A stretch of 64,000 nucleotides of DNA from Orbilia blumenaviensis (lineage: Eukaryota; Ascomycota; Orbiliomycetes; Orbiliales; Orbiliaceae): NCBI GenBank assembly GCA_036872755.1, contig JAVHNS010000004.1, positions 372,001 to 436,000 of the forward strand, in the 5' to 3' direction. Every line of letters starts with the position of its first letter. Within the stretch, counting starts at the first letter, position 1. A model generated the notes under the pieces. It was not told the origin of the DNA. It did not search any database and saw only the letters and a program-made list of their open reading frames with translations. Of the stretch, positions 47,279-58,957 are shown one piece after another. Position numbers and translations under genes: made by a program.

Positions 47279-50200
47279 ACCTGCCCATTTACCCTGTGCG
47301 CACGCATTGAAGGTTGCATATACGCCGGTAGATGCAGCATCGAATACTTTATCTTTCTAGAATTTCGGCTTCAGGCCTAGTATAATACCCCCAAAAAATC
47401 TGTTTAAACTGTTACGAGTCATACCCCTGTCGCTTTCTTTAAACCTTTAATTCCTCTTCGGTGTATATATATATAGATATTTTTTTCCCCTAACCCCAAA
47501 CCACAAGCCCCGGACCCCTGCCCCCTACGATATTGCTTGCTATTTATCCCTAGCGTCATCGCCAATCATAGAATTAACCAATCATCTGTTATCCCTCGTT
47601 ATCTTGATTTCCATTTCTTGTAGAAGGAAATACCAGAGCTATAGAACAGCTGTTGTTTTTGTGCTATTTTGTGTGTTGTTCTTACTCGTTGTGTCTGGTT
47701 GGTTCGTAGCCAAATGTCGAGACCGGTGTTGGCACGAGCCGTGAACATCATTACCTCTTTCAAGCTAAGACTGACCTCAAGAGCTTAATTCTCGGCCCGG
47801 CCTGGCAAAGATATCGTAGATCCTGCCAGACCATACGTTACAGTGTAGATATCATATGATATACGCGTGGGTCCGGACGGTTGGGGGAATCTCCATTTCT
47901 ATCGTTATCCATGGCTTGTGCCAACCCAGACCAGATTTTCGGACTAATCTGAGTCAAACCCTGCGAGGCCATCCGGCTCGGACCCCACAGCCCCATGAAC
48001 CTTGCAGGGTATACCTTGAATGGTGAAGTTACTTTCAACGTACGTTGTTGGGAATCGATGGATGGTCAATATCAATGTGCCTTTTAAAGCACTTTTAGGC
48101 TCCCGTTTCCGTGGAATATGCATCCGAAAGAGATTCGGCGATAGATGTGTCGCAAAAATTTCTTGTTGTTTTTAATGCAGTACCCTAGCGAGTGCCGAGA
48201 ATAGTTCATAAAAATAGAAGGCTCGGCTGCCTTAAGCTTGTCGTGCTCTCGAAATTTCGAAAACCATGTGTCTAAGCTTTTCTTAAGGTGCGAACCACCC
48301 CGACCACAGCTCCACCCTGTGTCAAGATGTCATTCGGGCATGGGCAATTTGTATGGTAATTCCGTGCAATGCTGCTTGTATTGCATGTAAAACCACAGAT
48401 TCGATTTAACCACACCCGCACAATTAATTGGTCAGACTCGCGGCTGTCGTGGTTTGCATTCGACCCCGTTCGCGGCCTCGTTGATGGAAAAGGTTTCATG
48501 CTCGGGGCTGAATCTAAGTCAAGATCAAACAAACGATACAAGGTATCATGTAGCAGTTGTCTCACTCTGTAGTCGTTCCAGACGTCAGATTGAGTTCGGA
48601 CAAGATTCCCGTGGCTTGCTTGAACGAGCTGGCTTCGAGAAGTAGATATGGAAGAGAGCGCGAGGAAGAACTCGGGATCCTAGATATATTAAACCCGCAG
48701 TCGAATTGACCTCGCCTCTATACCATAGGAAATTTGTTTTCAACGCTTTTCCCCGTCTTAGGGTCGCCTTCAATTGATCAAGGCTCTTTGATGTTAATAT
48801 ATCTAGATATTTCTTTATCGCTGTCTAAGACTGGTTTTTACTTTATATACGGTTTAGAAAGCATACTCTAAGATCTCATCACGCGATACTGATAGTCAAA
48901 TATGTTGCATGTTGAAACTTGGTAATGCAGTAGACAAACTTTGCGGGGAACCGCATCGCCACTGTTTTTCGCTTAAGCAACCGAGACTTCAGTTGTAAGC
49001 TCTCGAGCTCTCTATCCATATGCATGCGTGTTTGCTTGCTTCGACTTGTAAGGAAACCAATGAAGTGGGCTGGTAATCCGGCTTATCGGCTAGCCGAATT
49101 GCAGTTACAATTAATTATGGGAAGCTGCTCTGATGTTTCGGTAGAGACTCCCTCGAAAGGGCCAACGAAACAAAATTCTGTACCCCTGCGATCTTCTTCC
49201 GCACAAACCACAGCGAAGCACCTCTCAGCGCTGTCCTAGCGATGGCCAGCTGGCAATTCGATTAGCCAGGGAGACTACCTTTCAAGTATTTGTTTTTTTC
49301 TTTTCTGGGGTAAAATTTGTGTGTGGGCTTTCGTGCGAAAGGTATTAGTCCGAGTACGTGATAAGGATGATGACTTGAATTTTCCCAGCCTTTCCCCTCT
49401 CCACCAAGCCTACCTTGAGGAGTTTTCACCTGTCTTCCCCACATTGGCTATGGATTCGTGAAATCGGCCCGAGCTACGGAAAACTTCCTTCACTTTTCCT
49501 ATCCTCCCTTCCGGTACGAGTAGTTGTCGAAGAATTGAGTGAATGGAGCTGGGTAAGGGTTAGTATTTTCTGTCCTCTATTTGCAGTGCCCTATTAGGTT
49601 CTGCATTGCTGTTGACTACCCCGTCCGCAGCATACCCTCGGCGGAATTTCTAAGCTTGCGTTGAACGCAACCGCCTTATGCGCGAGCACCCAGCTTGCAA
49701 TGGCTCTCTTCTCCCGTATACGTCAAGGACCGTGTCTGGAGCCAAGTTCAAATACAATACACCTACCGAGTACTTGCCTTGTTAGTACGTACTTATGTAG
49801 ATATTGACTGATAATATTGGATTGGTCTTCCATGTCCCCATGACCTCGATACAAATCTACAAAGAAATATCATCCTTTCTTCCTCTACAAGGCAATACAC
49901 ATGGGTACCTGGGACACCTCTATCATGCATGTATGTATAACGATCCATCTCTCGTTAATTTGATTGCGACAGGCCCCTTCAGTGTACCGTTCCCAGGAAG
50001 GTCTGGTTTGGGGAGCGGGAAATTCTGTCGAAGTAAAAACATTGTTGGAAATGTGGAGTTGTGGAAAGCCTCGGCAGGTCGAGTGACCGCTGGGCATTGA
50101 GTACTATGGTCTGCAGCTAGTGAAATGGTGCCGTCAGCCAATCGTGTACAAACCGACCCTTGCTATGCAAGGCACTGAATTGTTGACATGCACCGTGCTC

Positions 50201-50528
50201 ATGTAAGTACCGTGCTCATGAAATTTAAAACTCTATCAACTCTTCTGATCAACAGCTCTCAGATTCTACACTATCCTGGAATTCCCACATCCGAATTACC
50301 GAATAGATGCAGATAACCATATCTACACCACCAAGTAAACGCAGGTAGCCACCTCACGGGAGCCATTATCCTTATTCCAATCGCTCTGCCTGAGGCGCCT
50401 TTTGTCCCAACCACCTTCTTGTTCTGAATTCGAGTAGTGCGATTTGTCTCCCACAGCGACGCAACCATACCGCTACCTACTTCTGGATATATATAAACGA
50501 CTGGCGTTCTCGATCAATAAACTCTCCA
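47279..50528. other. Spacer between zinc-finger paralogues
   Basis: About 3.2 kb with no supported gene. TATATATAAAC near 50490-50500 is a TATA box candidate for paralogue B, about 30-40 nt before its ATG. Nothing else recognised. Confidence 0.5.
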
Positions 50529-51302
50529 ATGGCCGATTTTTTGTACGAACCTGCAGGTTGCTCCGAGCGTAACCTTCCGCACGCGGGTGCTCTAGACGAG
50601 TGTCAAGACCTGATTGAAAGCCTGGAAAATGACTTTCTGGATTTTTCCCACTGCGATGAGCAGAGCTGCGGCTCAGAACCGCAACCGAGTACGACGGCGC
50701 TACTTTCGGCTCCAAGCTCTCTTGATGGTTACCTAGGCCTAGAAACACGAGACTTCTTGGAAAACAGGACGACAGGAGGCCTTCCTTTCCAGGCTAATGT
50801 ATTCTCTACCGAAGACATTGGCAAGCGTGGGGCATCCGCCCCACTACCTGCTTTAAACTCCTACGCCACTACGGTATCTGCTTCGTCCTTATTGAGATCC
50901 TTCTCAATCAATCCTCTATCTCTTCAGTTATCCGATAGCGTCTCGACTGCTCCGAGCTGGGAAGGCCACAGTTTCTACTCAGCAGCAAGTAACTCAACCA
51001 GACCCACGTCTAAGAGGAGGAGGAATAAGAAGAAAAAGGGTCCGAAAGAGCCGCAGCCCTGCACCTTCCCAACGTGTAATGAGGTGCTAGCGGATAAGGA
51101 TACTCTTTCGAGTCACATAAAAAACATGCACGAAGAGAAAAAACGTATTACCTGCAAATACCCAGGATGTGGGCACGAGATAAAAGCTGCAGAGAGGAAA
51201 GGAAAGGGTAATATGAAGCGGCATCAGGATAAATGTCACGTCGGGTGGACTGAGGGGAAAAACCCGGAGGAACGATGCGATGTGGCTTCCCTGGTACCTT
51301 AG
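50529..51302 (+). CDS. C2H2 zinc-finger protein, paralogue B
   Basis: Single exon, 257 aa. Acidic N-terminus (LDECQDLIESLENDFLDF), Ser-rich middle, a strong nuclear localisation signal (SKRRRNKKKK, residues 161-170) and two zinc fingers: Cys178-Cys183 with His196-His201, and Cys209-Cys214 with His232-His237. Finger 2 contains the same AERKGKGNMKRHQ loop as paralogue A, and shared blocks occur outside the fingers: LPFQ followed by FS, and a VSTA/ISTA motif before the fingers. The layout of acidic region, NLS and fingers suggests a transcription factor. Not matched to a named family. Confidence 0.82.
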   Translation: MADFLYEPAGCSERNLPHAGALDECQDLIESLENDFLDFSHCDEQSCGSEPQPSTTALLSAPSSLDGYLGLETRDFLENRTTGGLPFQANVFSTEDIGKRGASAPLPALNSYATTVSASSLLRSFSINPLSLQLSDSVSTAPSWEGHSFYSAASNSTRPTSKRRRNKKKKGPKEPQPCTFPTCNEVLADKDTLSSHIKNMHEEKKRITCKYPGCGHEIKAAERKGKGNMKRHQDKCHVGWTEGKNPEERCDVASLVP

Positions 51303-53143
51303 CAAATGTTTTAGAGGGCGAGGTAGCTACACTCTGAACAGGTGAGTCGGTAATTAATCCATCTGCCCCCACTGCATGAGAGAATAATCACTAATGGATG
51401 CAGCGAAAAGCACCTTATCCTTCTAAGGTCTTCTAGTCCTAGAGCCTATTACATCCCGGGGCCCTCGGCCCATACCAAGAACTTCTCTAAAAACCTTCCC
51501 CCCCTTGACCCTTTTCCTTTCTCGTTTTCTATATCTCCAGTTCCAGTTCCTCAATTTTCCTTTCTCTTTCTCTTTTTCTTTCAAAATCTTTTCGATGATA
51601 CTAGCAACAAGATATTCTTCTTCAAGCACCTCATTTAGAAGTTATTTTATCACTAACCTTTACACTTCCCGCTATCTACCTCGGGTATTGTCGTCCTTCG
51701 AAGGCATTCGGATGTAATTTCAATACCCCGTGGGAAGCTAGCCCAGAGCCGTGTTGTTTTTGTGTTACTTTTTTGTGCTACTCTCCTTGTGCTACCTCCC
51801 TTGTGTGATTCTTTTCGGGCACTTTTTTGCTGCTTTTGTGCTGCTTCTGTGCTGCTTCTGTGCTACTTTTGGCTGCTTTTGTGCTGCTTTTGGCAGCTTT
51901 TGTTGTATCATTGCACATCATCAGCATGCGATCTTTGTCGTGGTGCATCCTTCTAAAAAGAAAGGCTCGAAGATAGATCACAAATCTCGAAAAAATAGGA
52001 AGAGGGAGGAGAACGGAATAAAAGAGAAGGAAAGGAAAGAGAAGGCCGAAGGAAAGAAGAGAGGAGGATGAAGAAAAGAGAGCGGCGGCGAGACGAATTT
52101 GATTAAGGGCCTAGGAGAAGTTCTCTTTGGTCACCTATTTGGTAAGAATAATATTCCATTAAGACTCACTACGAATAGTTCAGCTAACTACATACCGAGA
52201 TCTAGTTGCCCGATTCGAAGATGGAAAAACACGCCCATCAAAACAATAGATTATATGATATATATACCTGGGTATATACTGAGGGTCGCACCACGGCATT
52301 AATTTGAAAATTTTAAAGCTGAAGACTTGTTAGTCGCGTCTCCGGCCCGTTGGAACCCTCCTTTGAAGCAGCCGGGGTTGTGGTTTGGTCGACTTATACC
52401 GTAGAAGACAAGGGTGGATTTTTCGGGACGTCCTTTGAATGCAAGCTTGCAAGTCAGTCTTAAATCGATCTTCACACCGACAAAGGCGTATTAAAGAGAT
52501 TTCAGGGCGTCTTTGAGATATATTCGTGTCTTGAAAGAACCTACTAAAACCCCTACGATACTTACTACTATCGCTGCTATTACCATTATTACTCTGCTGT
52601 TGCTATCAACACTGCTCCTAGGCCTTTTGTCCCTTGCTATTACCAGCTATATAAAAGAGTAACTGTATTACAGGGCAGCAACAGCCGGCTTTTTAAGCTG
52701 GTGTATCAATAGAGCTCTGACTTGAGGCCGGGTATACTTTGCATTGCTTGGATACCATCCTCGTTTGGCTTGTGGTTTCTATATACAATATGGCCACGAA
52801 CAGCCATGCATTCGAAGAACGGATAGAACATACATACATACAACAGACTATAATAATTTTCTAAGCTTTTTTGCAAGAAAGTAGCTATCAAACCCTTAGC
52901 TGAGTCTCTCTCCCATTATCCTATAAACGAGTATACAAATAATTAATTAACAAGAACGAAAGGAAAAGCAAAACGACAGCCAAAATGAAAAACACGAAAA
53001 GGACCATTAAAAAAGAAACAAAAGGAAACCCTCTAATAAAAGAAAATGCAAAAGTTCGTATATAAATATTCTATCGCTGGCTATCCATTCATCCCATCCT
53101 CTTCTATTTTGTATCCGTGGATTTAGTTGATTGTGTCTTTCGT
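51303..53143. other. Intergenic region downstream of FAS alpha and paralogue B
   Basis: Convergent spacer of 1.8 kb. It holds an 11-bp minisatellite, then a purine-rich stretch (about 51950-52085), then AT-rich sequence that probably includes the FAS alpha 3' UTR. Open frames over the repeats are low-complexity artefacts. Confidence 0.55.
51828..51902. repeat. 11-bp minisatellite, seven copies
   Basis: Consensus TGCTGCTTTTG or TGCTGCTTCTG; copies start at 51828, 51839, 51850, 51861, 51872, 51882 and 51893, two of them shortened to 10 bp. Looser copies extend upstream. On the minus strand one frame would read as Lys/Ala/Ser-rich repeats, but there is no gene context. Confidence 0.9.
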
Positions 53144-56100
53144 TTAAAAAGTAGACACCGCAACCGCGATAGCCTGGACATCGCTATGGCTGATAGTAAC
53201 CTGGACGTCCTTGATTCCATTCTTCTCTGCCGCCGCTAATGCATCTCCGTGGAGCTATACCCTTATGTTAGCATCCTTCTATACTGATGTGTCTATATAG
53301 ATTGGGGTGGAGTATATCATACCTTAACAATCGGTGCTCCCTTCTCATCCCTCTCAATTTCAATCTCTACTAATGGCGCACCAGCACCTTTGCTCTCAAC
53401 CCCCAACGTCTTCCAAACCGCCTCCTTAGCACTCCACCGTCCCGCAAAGCTTGCCTGTGGATTAGGCGCCTGTCGACAGTACTCCTGCTCTCCCTTTGTG
53501 AAGTTCCTCTCAATGAAGTTCTCATTCTCAATATTGATCGATGACAACAACTCCACGTCTACCCCGATCTTGCTGTTGCTACCCTTAACGCTGGCCAACG
53601 CCAGCTGCTCAACAACTTTTCGGGTGTCATCTGGGTCAGAGGCCTTCTTTGGTGGGCGGTCTGTGAAGCTGTAAGATCCAGACTTCTTATCAGGTGTAAC
53701 CCTAGCCAGAGGATCCAGGTACACAGAGGTCTCAAGCTCAGGAGTGTATGGTGCATGGGTCTTCGCGACGAACATGTTGTTATTGCACAGCGACGAGTGG
53801 AAGTAGCGGTATGCCTTCTTGTGACGAGCTTCCACCTTAGCCTTGTACGTCTCATAGGTCTGCTCGTCGAGAGTCGCGAACAAGTATTTGGAGTGAACAC
53901 CAACAGCCTGGGCACCCTTCTGCCCGAAACCGAACGAAGTAACGGAGAATGCTTTGATGCCGTCGGTCTGGAGGGAGCGGTTAGGGTAGAGGAGGTATGA
54001 GAACTTCTCGAAAATCTTGTCCACATTGTCGGCATTCCTGTTACCAGGAACAAGCCCAGAGTTGAGGATCTGAATTCCTCCGTTCATCATCCATGCACCA
54101 GCTGCACCCTTGGGATGACCCGTGAGGTACTTCTGGCACACGGCCAACAAAGCGTTACCCTTCGATCTGCCCAAATGACCCAACATGTCGTTGAGCGACT
54201 GCGACTCATTCTTATCATTGGCAACAGTAGAGGTACCGTGCAAACTAGCAACATCAAGGTCATCGATAGTAAGACCCCAAGTAGCCATGGCACCACGAAG
54301 AGGCGCAATTCTGGGATCGTTCTTCCAGAATTCGTTACCCCACGAGTTAAGAGCCTCGGACTCTTGACGTTTGGCTTCGCGCTCGATGTGCTTGGCACGG
54401 TCTTCCACGTACTCGCGTTCCGCAATACCCTCGAGCTCGCCAGAGGCCTTGAGAGCCGCGACTTCGTCTTGAAGGTACATAATCTCTGCTTCGGTCCATG
54501 CCTTGATTTGCTGCTTGCGGGCTTCAAGCTGTCGCTTCCTGTATTTGATATCAAGTAGTGGCGACGGGAAGCGGCTTGGGGTCTCACGAGCAGTGGTCAT
54601 GATACCGCGACCTGGGGCGGGAATGCTACGGCCAGTCTTGTCAGTGGCGGTGGCGGTCAAAGCGACGATACCGTAGATGGGGACACCCATCTCCAAAGCC
54701 AATTTAGCGTTCATCAAGACCTGGATACCGCAACCCTGGGCTTCCATGAACCCGGCACGAGTGGTGGTGGTAGGCCTGGACATCTCCCCGGGGGTTCTGC
54801 CGTGTGCAAATTCGTCCTCAGCATTGCTGGTAGCCTTCATATTTGCGAACTCGTACGAGGCTTCTTCTTGGAAGTCATCGAAACCACCAACGAGGACACA
54901 CTTGGCCTTGCCGCTGACGATAGTGTCATAACCAATATCAACGGATTCAATAGCAGTAGCACAAGCACCTGATGGCGACTTGATAGGACCAGATGAAGAA
55001 AGCAACAACATGTTAACCCAGGCACTCATGGTGTTAATGAAGGACTCCTGGAGAATATCCTTTTGGATTGGCTTGTCAATCCATCGGTCCTTGTACATCG
55101 ATTTGAGAGCGTTCACACCACCAACACCGGAACCAACGCAGTTACCAAGTTCAGAGACGTGGATATACTTGTAGAACTCGTAGGGGTCGGTGATACCGGA
55201 GCTCAAAAGACCCTCAACCACACAGACGAGGAGGTAAAGAGTGACACGGTCGACCTGGCCGATGATATCGTCGGGGATACCATAGGTCTTCGCGTTCCAG
55301 CCAGTTGGGATCTGACCGGCAACCAATCGATCGAACTTGAGCGCCTTGGGGACGAGCAAAGTGGCACCCTTCTTGATGCGCACGGTCCATTCACCAGTCT
55401 CAACAATCTCAAAGGTTTCAACGTGTTCATTGAGTCGTCGTCGGAACTCTTCAGCGGTCTCCTTGGAAGCCTCAAAGGGATCAAGGTCCTCCTGAATAAC
55501 AATCTCCTGCATAATCTCCTTCTTGTTTGGATCATAGCCACCGAAAAGCTCTGGCTCAATCAGACGGATACCGGAGTGTTCCAAGATTTGCTTCTCATAC
55601 TTAACCTTGACATCCTTGTCGTCGACTGGCTCAGAAGTCTTGGCATCAACCCAACCGGAGTAATGCTTGCCCTTCAGGGGACCGTTGTGATTCTTGATAA
55701 GACCCATGATCCAAGCCATCTCAACGCATCCTTCCAGGGAGAACTTGCCATAAGCTTCCATCTCCCAACGAGTTCTCGAGTTACCCCAAGGTCCAATTTC
55801 GGCGAAACCAGTGACAACGACAACTTTTTCGAGGTCAACCATTCCACGGAGATCTTGAGCGAGTGGTTCAAGCGACTTGTACTCTGGAAGCTCGGGGAAT
55901 TCGAATTTCATGTTAGCGCGGGGAGTGACCGTGACCTTCTTGTAGAGTTCAGCAGAGGCATCGCCGTTGATGACCTTGTGCTCAATCGAGGTTTCGCGAG
56001 TGACAGCCTGTCGAACCTCAGAAGTAGCCATGATCTCGGCACGGCGAGAGCTCATAATATCTTTCAGATTGGGCAAGAAGTGGAGGGCACCATTAAGATC

Positions 56101-58957
56101 GGCGAAGACGGGCTCGACCTGACAAAGGTTGACGATGTTTGGTGCCATCAGTCCCAAAAGATTGAAAGCCATCTCTTGACCGGAGAAAGTACGGACACCA
56201 AGCTTCTCGACGGCTTCGGCAGTGATGTTGTTCATGTTCATAAGACCAGTTCCACGGGTCCAGCCGATGACGGCACCGCAGATAGTAAGGTAGCTGGCCC
56301 AAGATTCAGAGTGCCATCTGTTGAAGAGAGTCTCAAGACCCAACTTGGACTCGGAGTAGAGACCATCGTTACCGAATGTTCCGTGGTTAGGAGACAATGG
56401 AAGGACGACTTGGGCTGGTCTGGTTTGAACGCCAGCAGCGTGCTTCTGGGCTTTGACGGCACCGATGAGACGGATGACATTGGTCAACTCGATACGATGA
56501 GCGAGTTCAGACTTTGAATCAATCCCATCAATCTCACGGCCGTTTTCAGGGATGGCAGCGAATGGGATGATGTGGTCGAGATCCCAGCCGAGACCCTTCT
56601 TAGTATCGTAGATGTAGTTCACCAGCGCATCAATATCTTGCTTGCTGCCCTGGTTAAATGGAACGACAACAAGACAAGAACCTTTAGCACCGTATCTAGA
56701 GTAAGTGGCCTGGTAGTATTCAGTAGTTTCACGAGAGAAGCGACTAGTCGTGACTATAACGCGGGCACCACCGGAAAGCAACCCTTCAAGGACTCGGGAA
56801 CCGATAGAACCGGCACCTGCACCAGTGATCAAGACGTTTCTACCAGCGAAGCTGATACCATTGACCGCGGCCTTCTCCAACGTATCGAGATAAACACCAG
56901 TCAATTTCTTGCTGTATCCCCATTCCTGGCCAGATCTGCTCTTCAAATGTAGGAAAGGAATGCTTCGCATCTTTGCATCGCCACTCTTTCCGACAGCGGC
57001 GGCAACGCTTCTAGCGCCCTTCTTGGTCTTTCTGTCGTTAAAGAGCTGGCCCTCGTTCATTGCCAGTGCCCTATAAACGTTGGAGTAGAGTTGCTTAATC
57101 TGGAGCTGGTCATTCTTGGAGAGCTTGTGCTGCTGACGGATTATCTTATAAACCTTCTGCAGATCTTGCTGAACCTTGGTCTTGTTGCCATATTCAGATA
57201 CCTTGCCTCCAGCAGCCATTTCCTTGACGTAGTGCTCGAGTTTGCGAACTGCAGGGCGTGTGACTTCAGCATAGGACATATTTCCCTGAGCATCAACTGT
57301 GGTCTGTGGGCCAGTTGGGTAGTCAACGTCCTTGTAGACTGGATTGGCGTTCAAAGCTTCAATACAGTTGCTGAGGAGCTGACCAGCAAGCTCTTTAGCA
57401 AGTTTGTAAGTCTCACCGCGCTCTGTTGGAGTGTGGTCGATGTTGTACTGCATGAATTCCAAGAGAGTAGGGTTGCTCCTATTCATGATTCTGATGCAGT
57501 GACTAACAATGTCACGGTCAACGAGCTTGAGCCTGCCGAAAACGACATCGTAGTACATGCTGAGGGCGTCCTGGCGAACCCAATTCCACGAGGAATCGTA
57601 GATACGGGCCTTCATACTCGAGAAAATCGGAGTGATACCTTCAGCGTAGTAGTCACCGTGTTCGGCATTCCAGAGATCGAGCTGGGCCTGTAGAACAGAC
57701 TGCGATTCCTTCGAGTTAATGTGGGCTTTATCGCCGGCTGTGAGGTCCATCTTGAGGTATCTAGCTAGAATCTCCAGTTGCTGTTTGAACAGCGCCTTTT
57801 GATCCTTTGTCAGGGCATCAAGGGCAGCCGGGTCGACCATCATACCAGCTCCAGCAGCGGCGCCGCCTCCTGCAGAAGGCGAAGATAGCGATACGCCTGA
57901 TGCCGCAGCGTATTTCTGTGTAACATCGTCGAAGAACGCCTTGGCATCGTTTTCAGACCCCAGACGAGCAGCGGGCTCCATAGTAATGGCCAGCAACAAA
58001 ACACCGTCCTGTCGTCCGGCACCAAGTCCCCATCTTGTTTCCAAGTATTTTCTAGCAGATGTCATATTGAAACCACCAGGCATCTTGGAGCTGATCATAC
58101 GTGCGATCATGGAAGAACTGTGCTTGCCAAGCTGGCCATTGAAGGTAGCTTGCATAGCAGCACCAAGCTCGTCCAGAGGGGTATCCTCTGGCTTCTCAGG
58201 CGTCGAGCCGAATTCCTTCTGCAAGTCACCCAGAATTTCATTTTGTAGTGTAGATTTGCCTCCAACCAAGTCTTTAATGGCTTTGGAGAGAGGAATGTCC
58301 GGAAGACCTTTCTTGAGCTTCTGGGCAATCAAACTTCGCACAACTTCTGTAGCTGTGACTGGAGCATCTGGAACTGCGGCAGCTGGACCTGCAGAGGGTG
58401 GCGGAGGGGCAGAAGAAACGGCAGCGGCAGGCGCAGTTGATGAAGAGGCGGCTGGTGCCGAAGAGGAAGAAGAGGTGGCGACTGGTTCTGGTTCTTCAGC
58501 CTCTGGTTCCGCCTGGTAGTAGATTTCCTTGCCATCCTTGTTGTAACTGAGAACCTGGCGCTGCAGCGATAAGGCAGCATCGTATGCTTCGTATTTTGCG
58601 GCCAGGGTCCGTCGGGCCATACCAGCTAGTGTATCCTGGGTAAGAGAAGAAATCGGTTAGTTAGGCCATGTCCCGTTCTGGAAGCTGGGAGGAGGAGGGG
58701 AAGCGTACTGCTGGGCCAACTTCGACGATTCTCTCGGCTCGCTGCTCGCTAAGGATAACATCCTGGGTTTCAATCCTGGATGTAGCCGGTATTCTTTGGT
58801 TAGCAGCGTTCTTTCAAGCCAAGTGGCGATAGCAATTGAAGGTAGTTGAGGATAAGTGAGCAAGTATGTACCATCTGACGGGGGAGGCGAATTGATATGC
58901 GAGAAGTTCTATGAGGAGCAAGTGGGAGAGCTCCTGCTCCTGTTCGTGGGTAGGCAT
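53144..58957 (-). CDS. FAS2: Fatty acid synthase subunit alpha
   Basis: Predicted exons 58957-58872, 58775-58709, 58635-53323 and 53254-53144 total 5577 nt, 1858 aa, a normal length for the fungal alpha chain. The first two small exons restore the family N-terminus ([13 protein letters not shown], then [22 protein letters not shown]), which is the alpha part of the malonyl/palmitoyl transferase. The last exon completes the phosphopantetheinyl transferase. Domains in order: Ala/Pro linker; ACP with Ser179 in [14 protein letters not shown]; ketoreductase with NADPH site [15 protein letters not shown]; ketosynthase with Cys1276 in [13 protein letters not shown] and [11 protein letters not shown] later; C-terminal PPT with GVDVE and [13 protein letters not shown]. 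With the beta chain it forms the cytosolic alpha6beta6 synthase that makes C16/C18 acyl-CoA. Introns have GTACAT, GTACGC and GTATGA donors; junction phases all agree. Confidence 0.97.

Noticed and set aside
55063..56517. 484-codon open frame on the plus strand
   Set aside because: It is antisense to the FAS alpha gene, whose protein is conserved throughout. The antisense frame is a by-product of its codon use.
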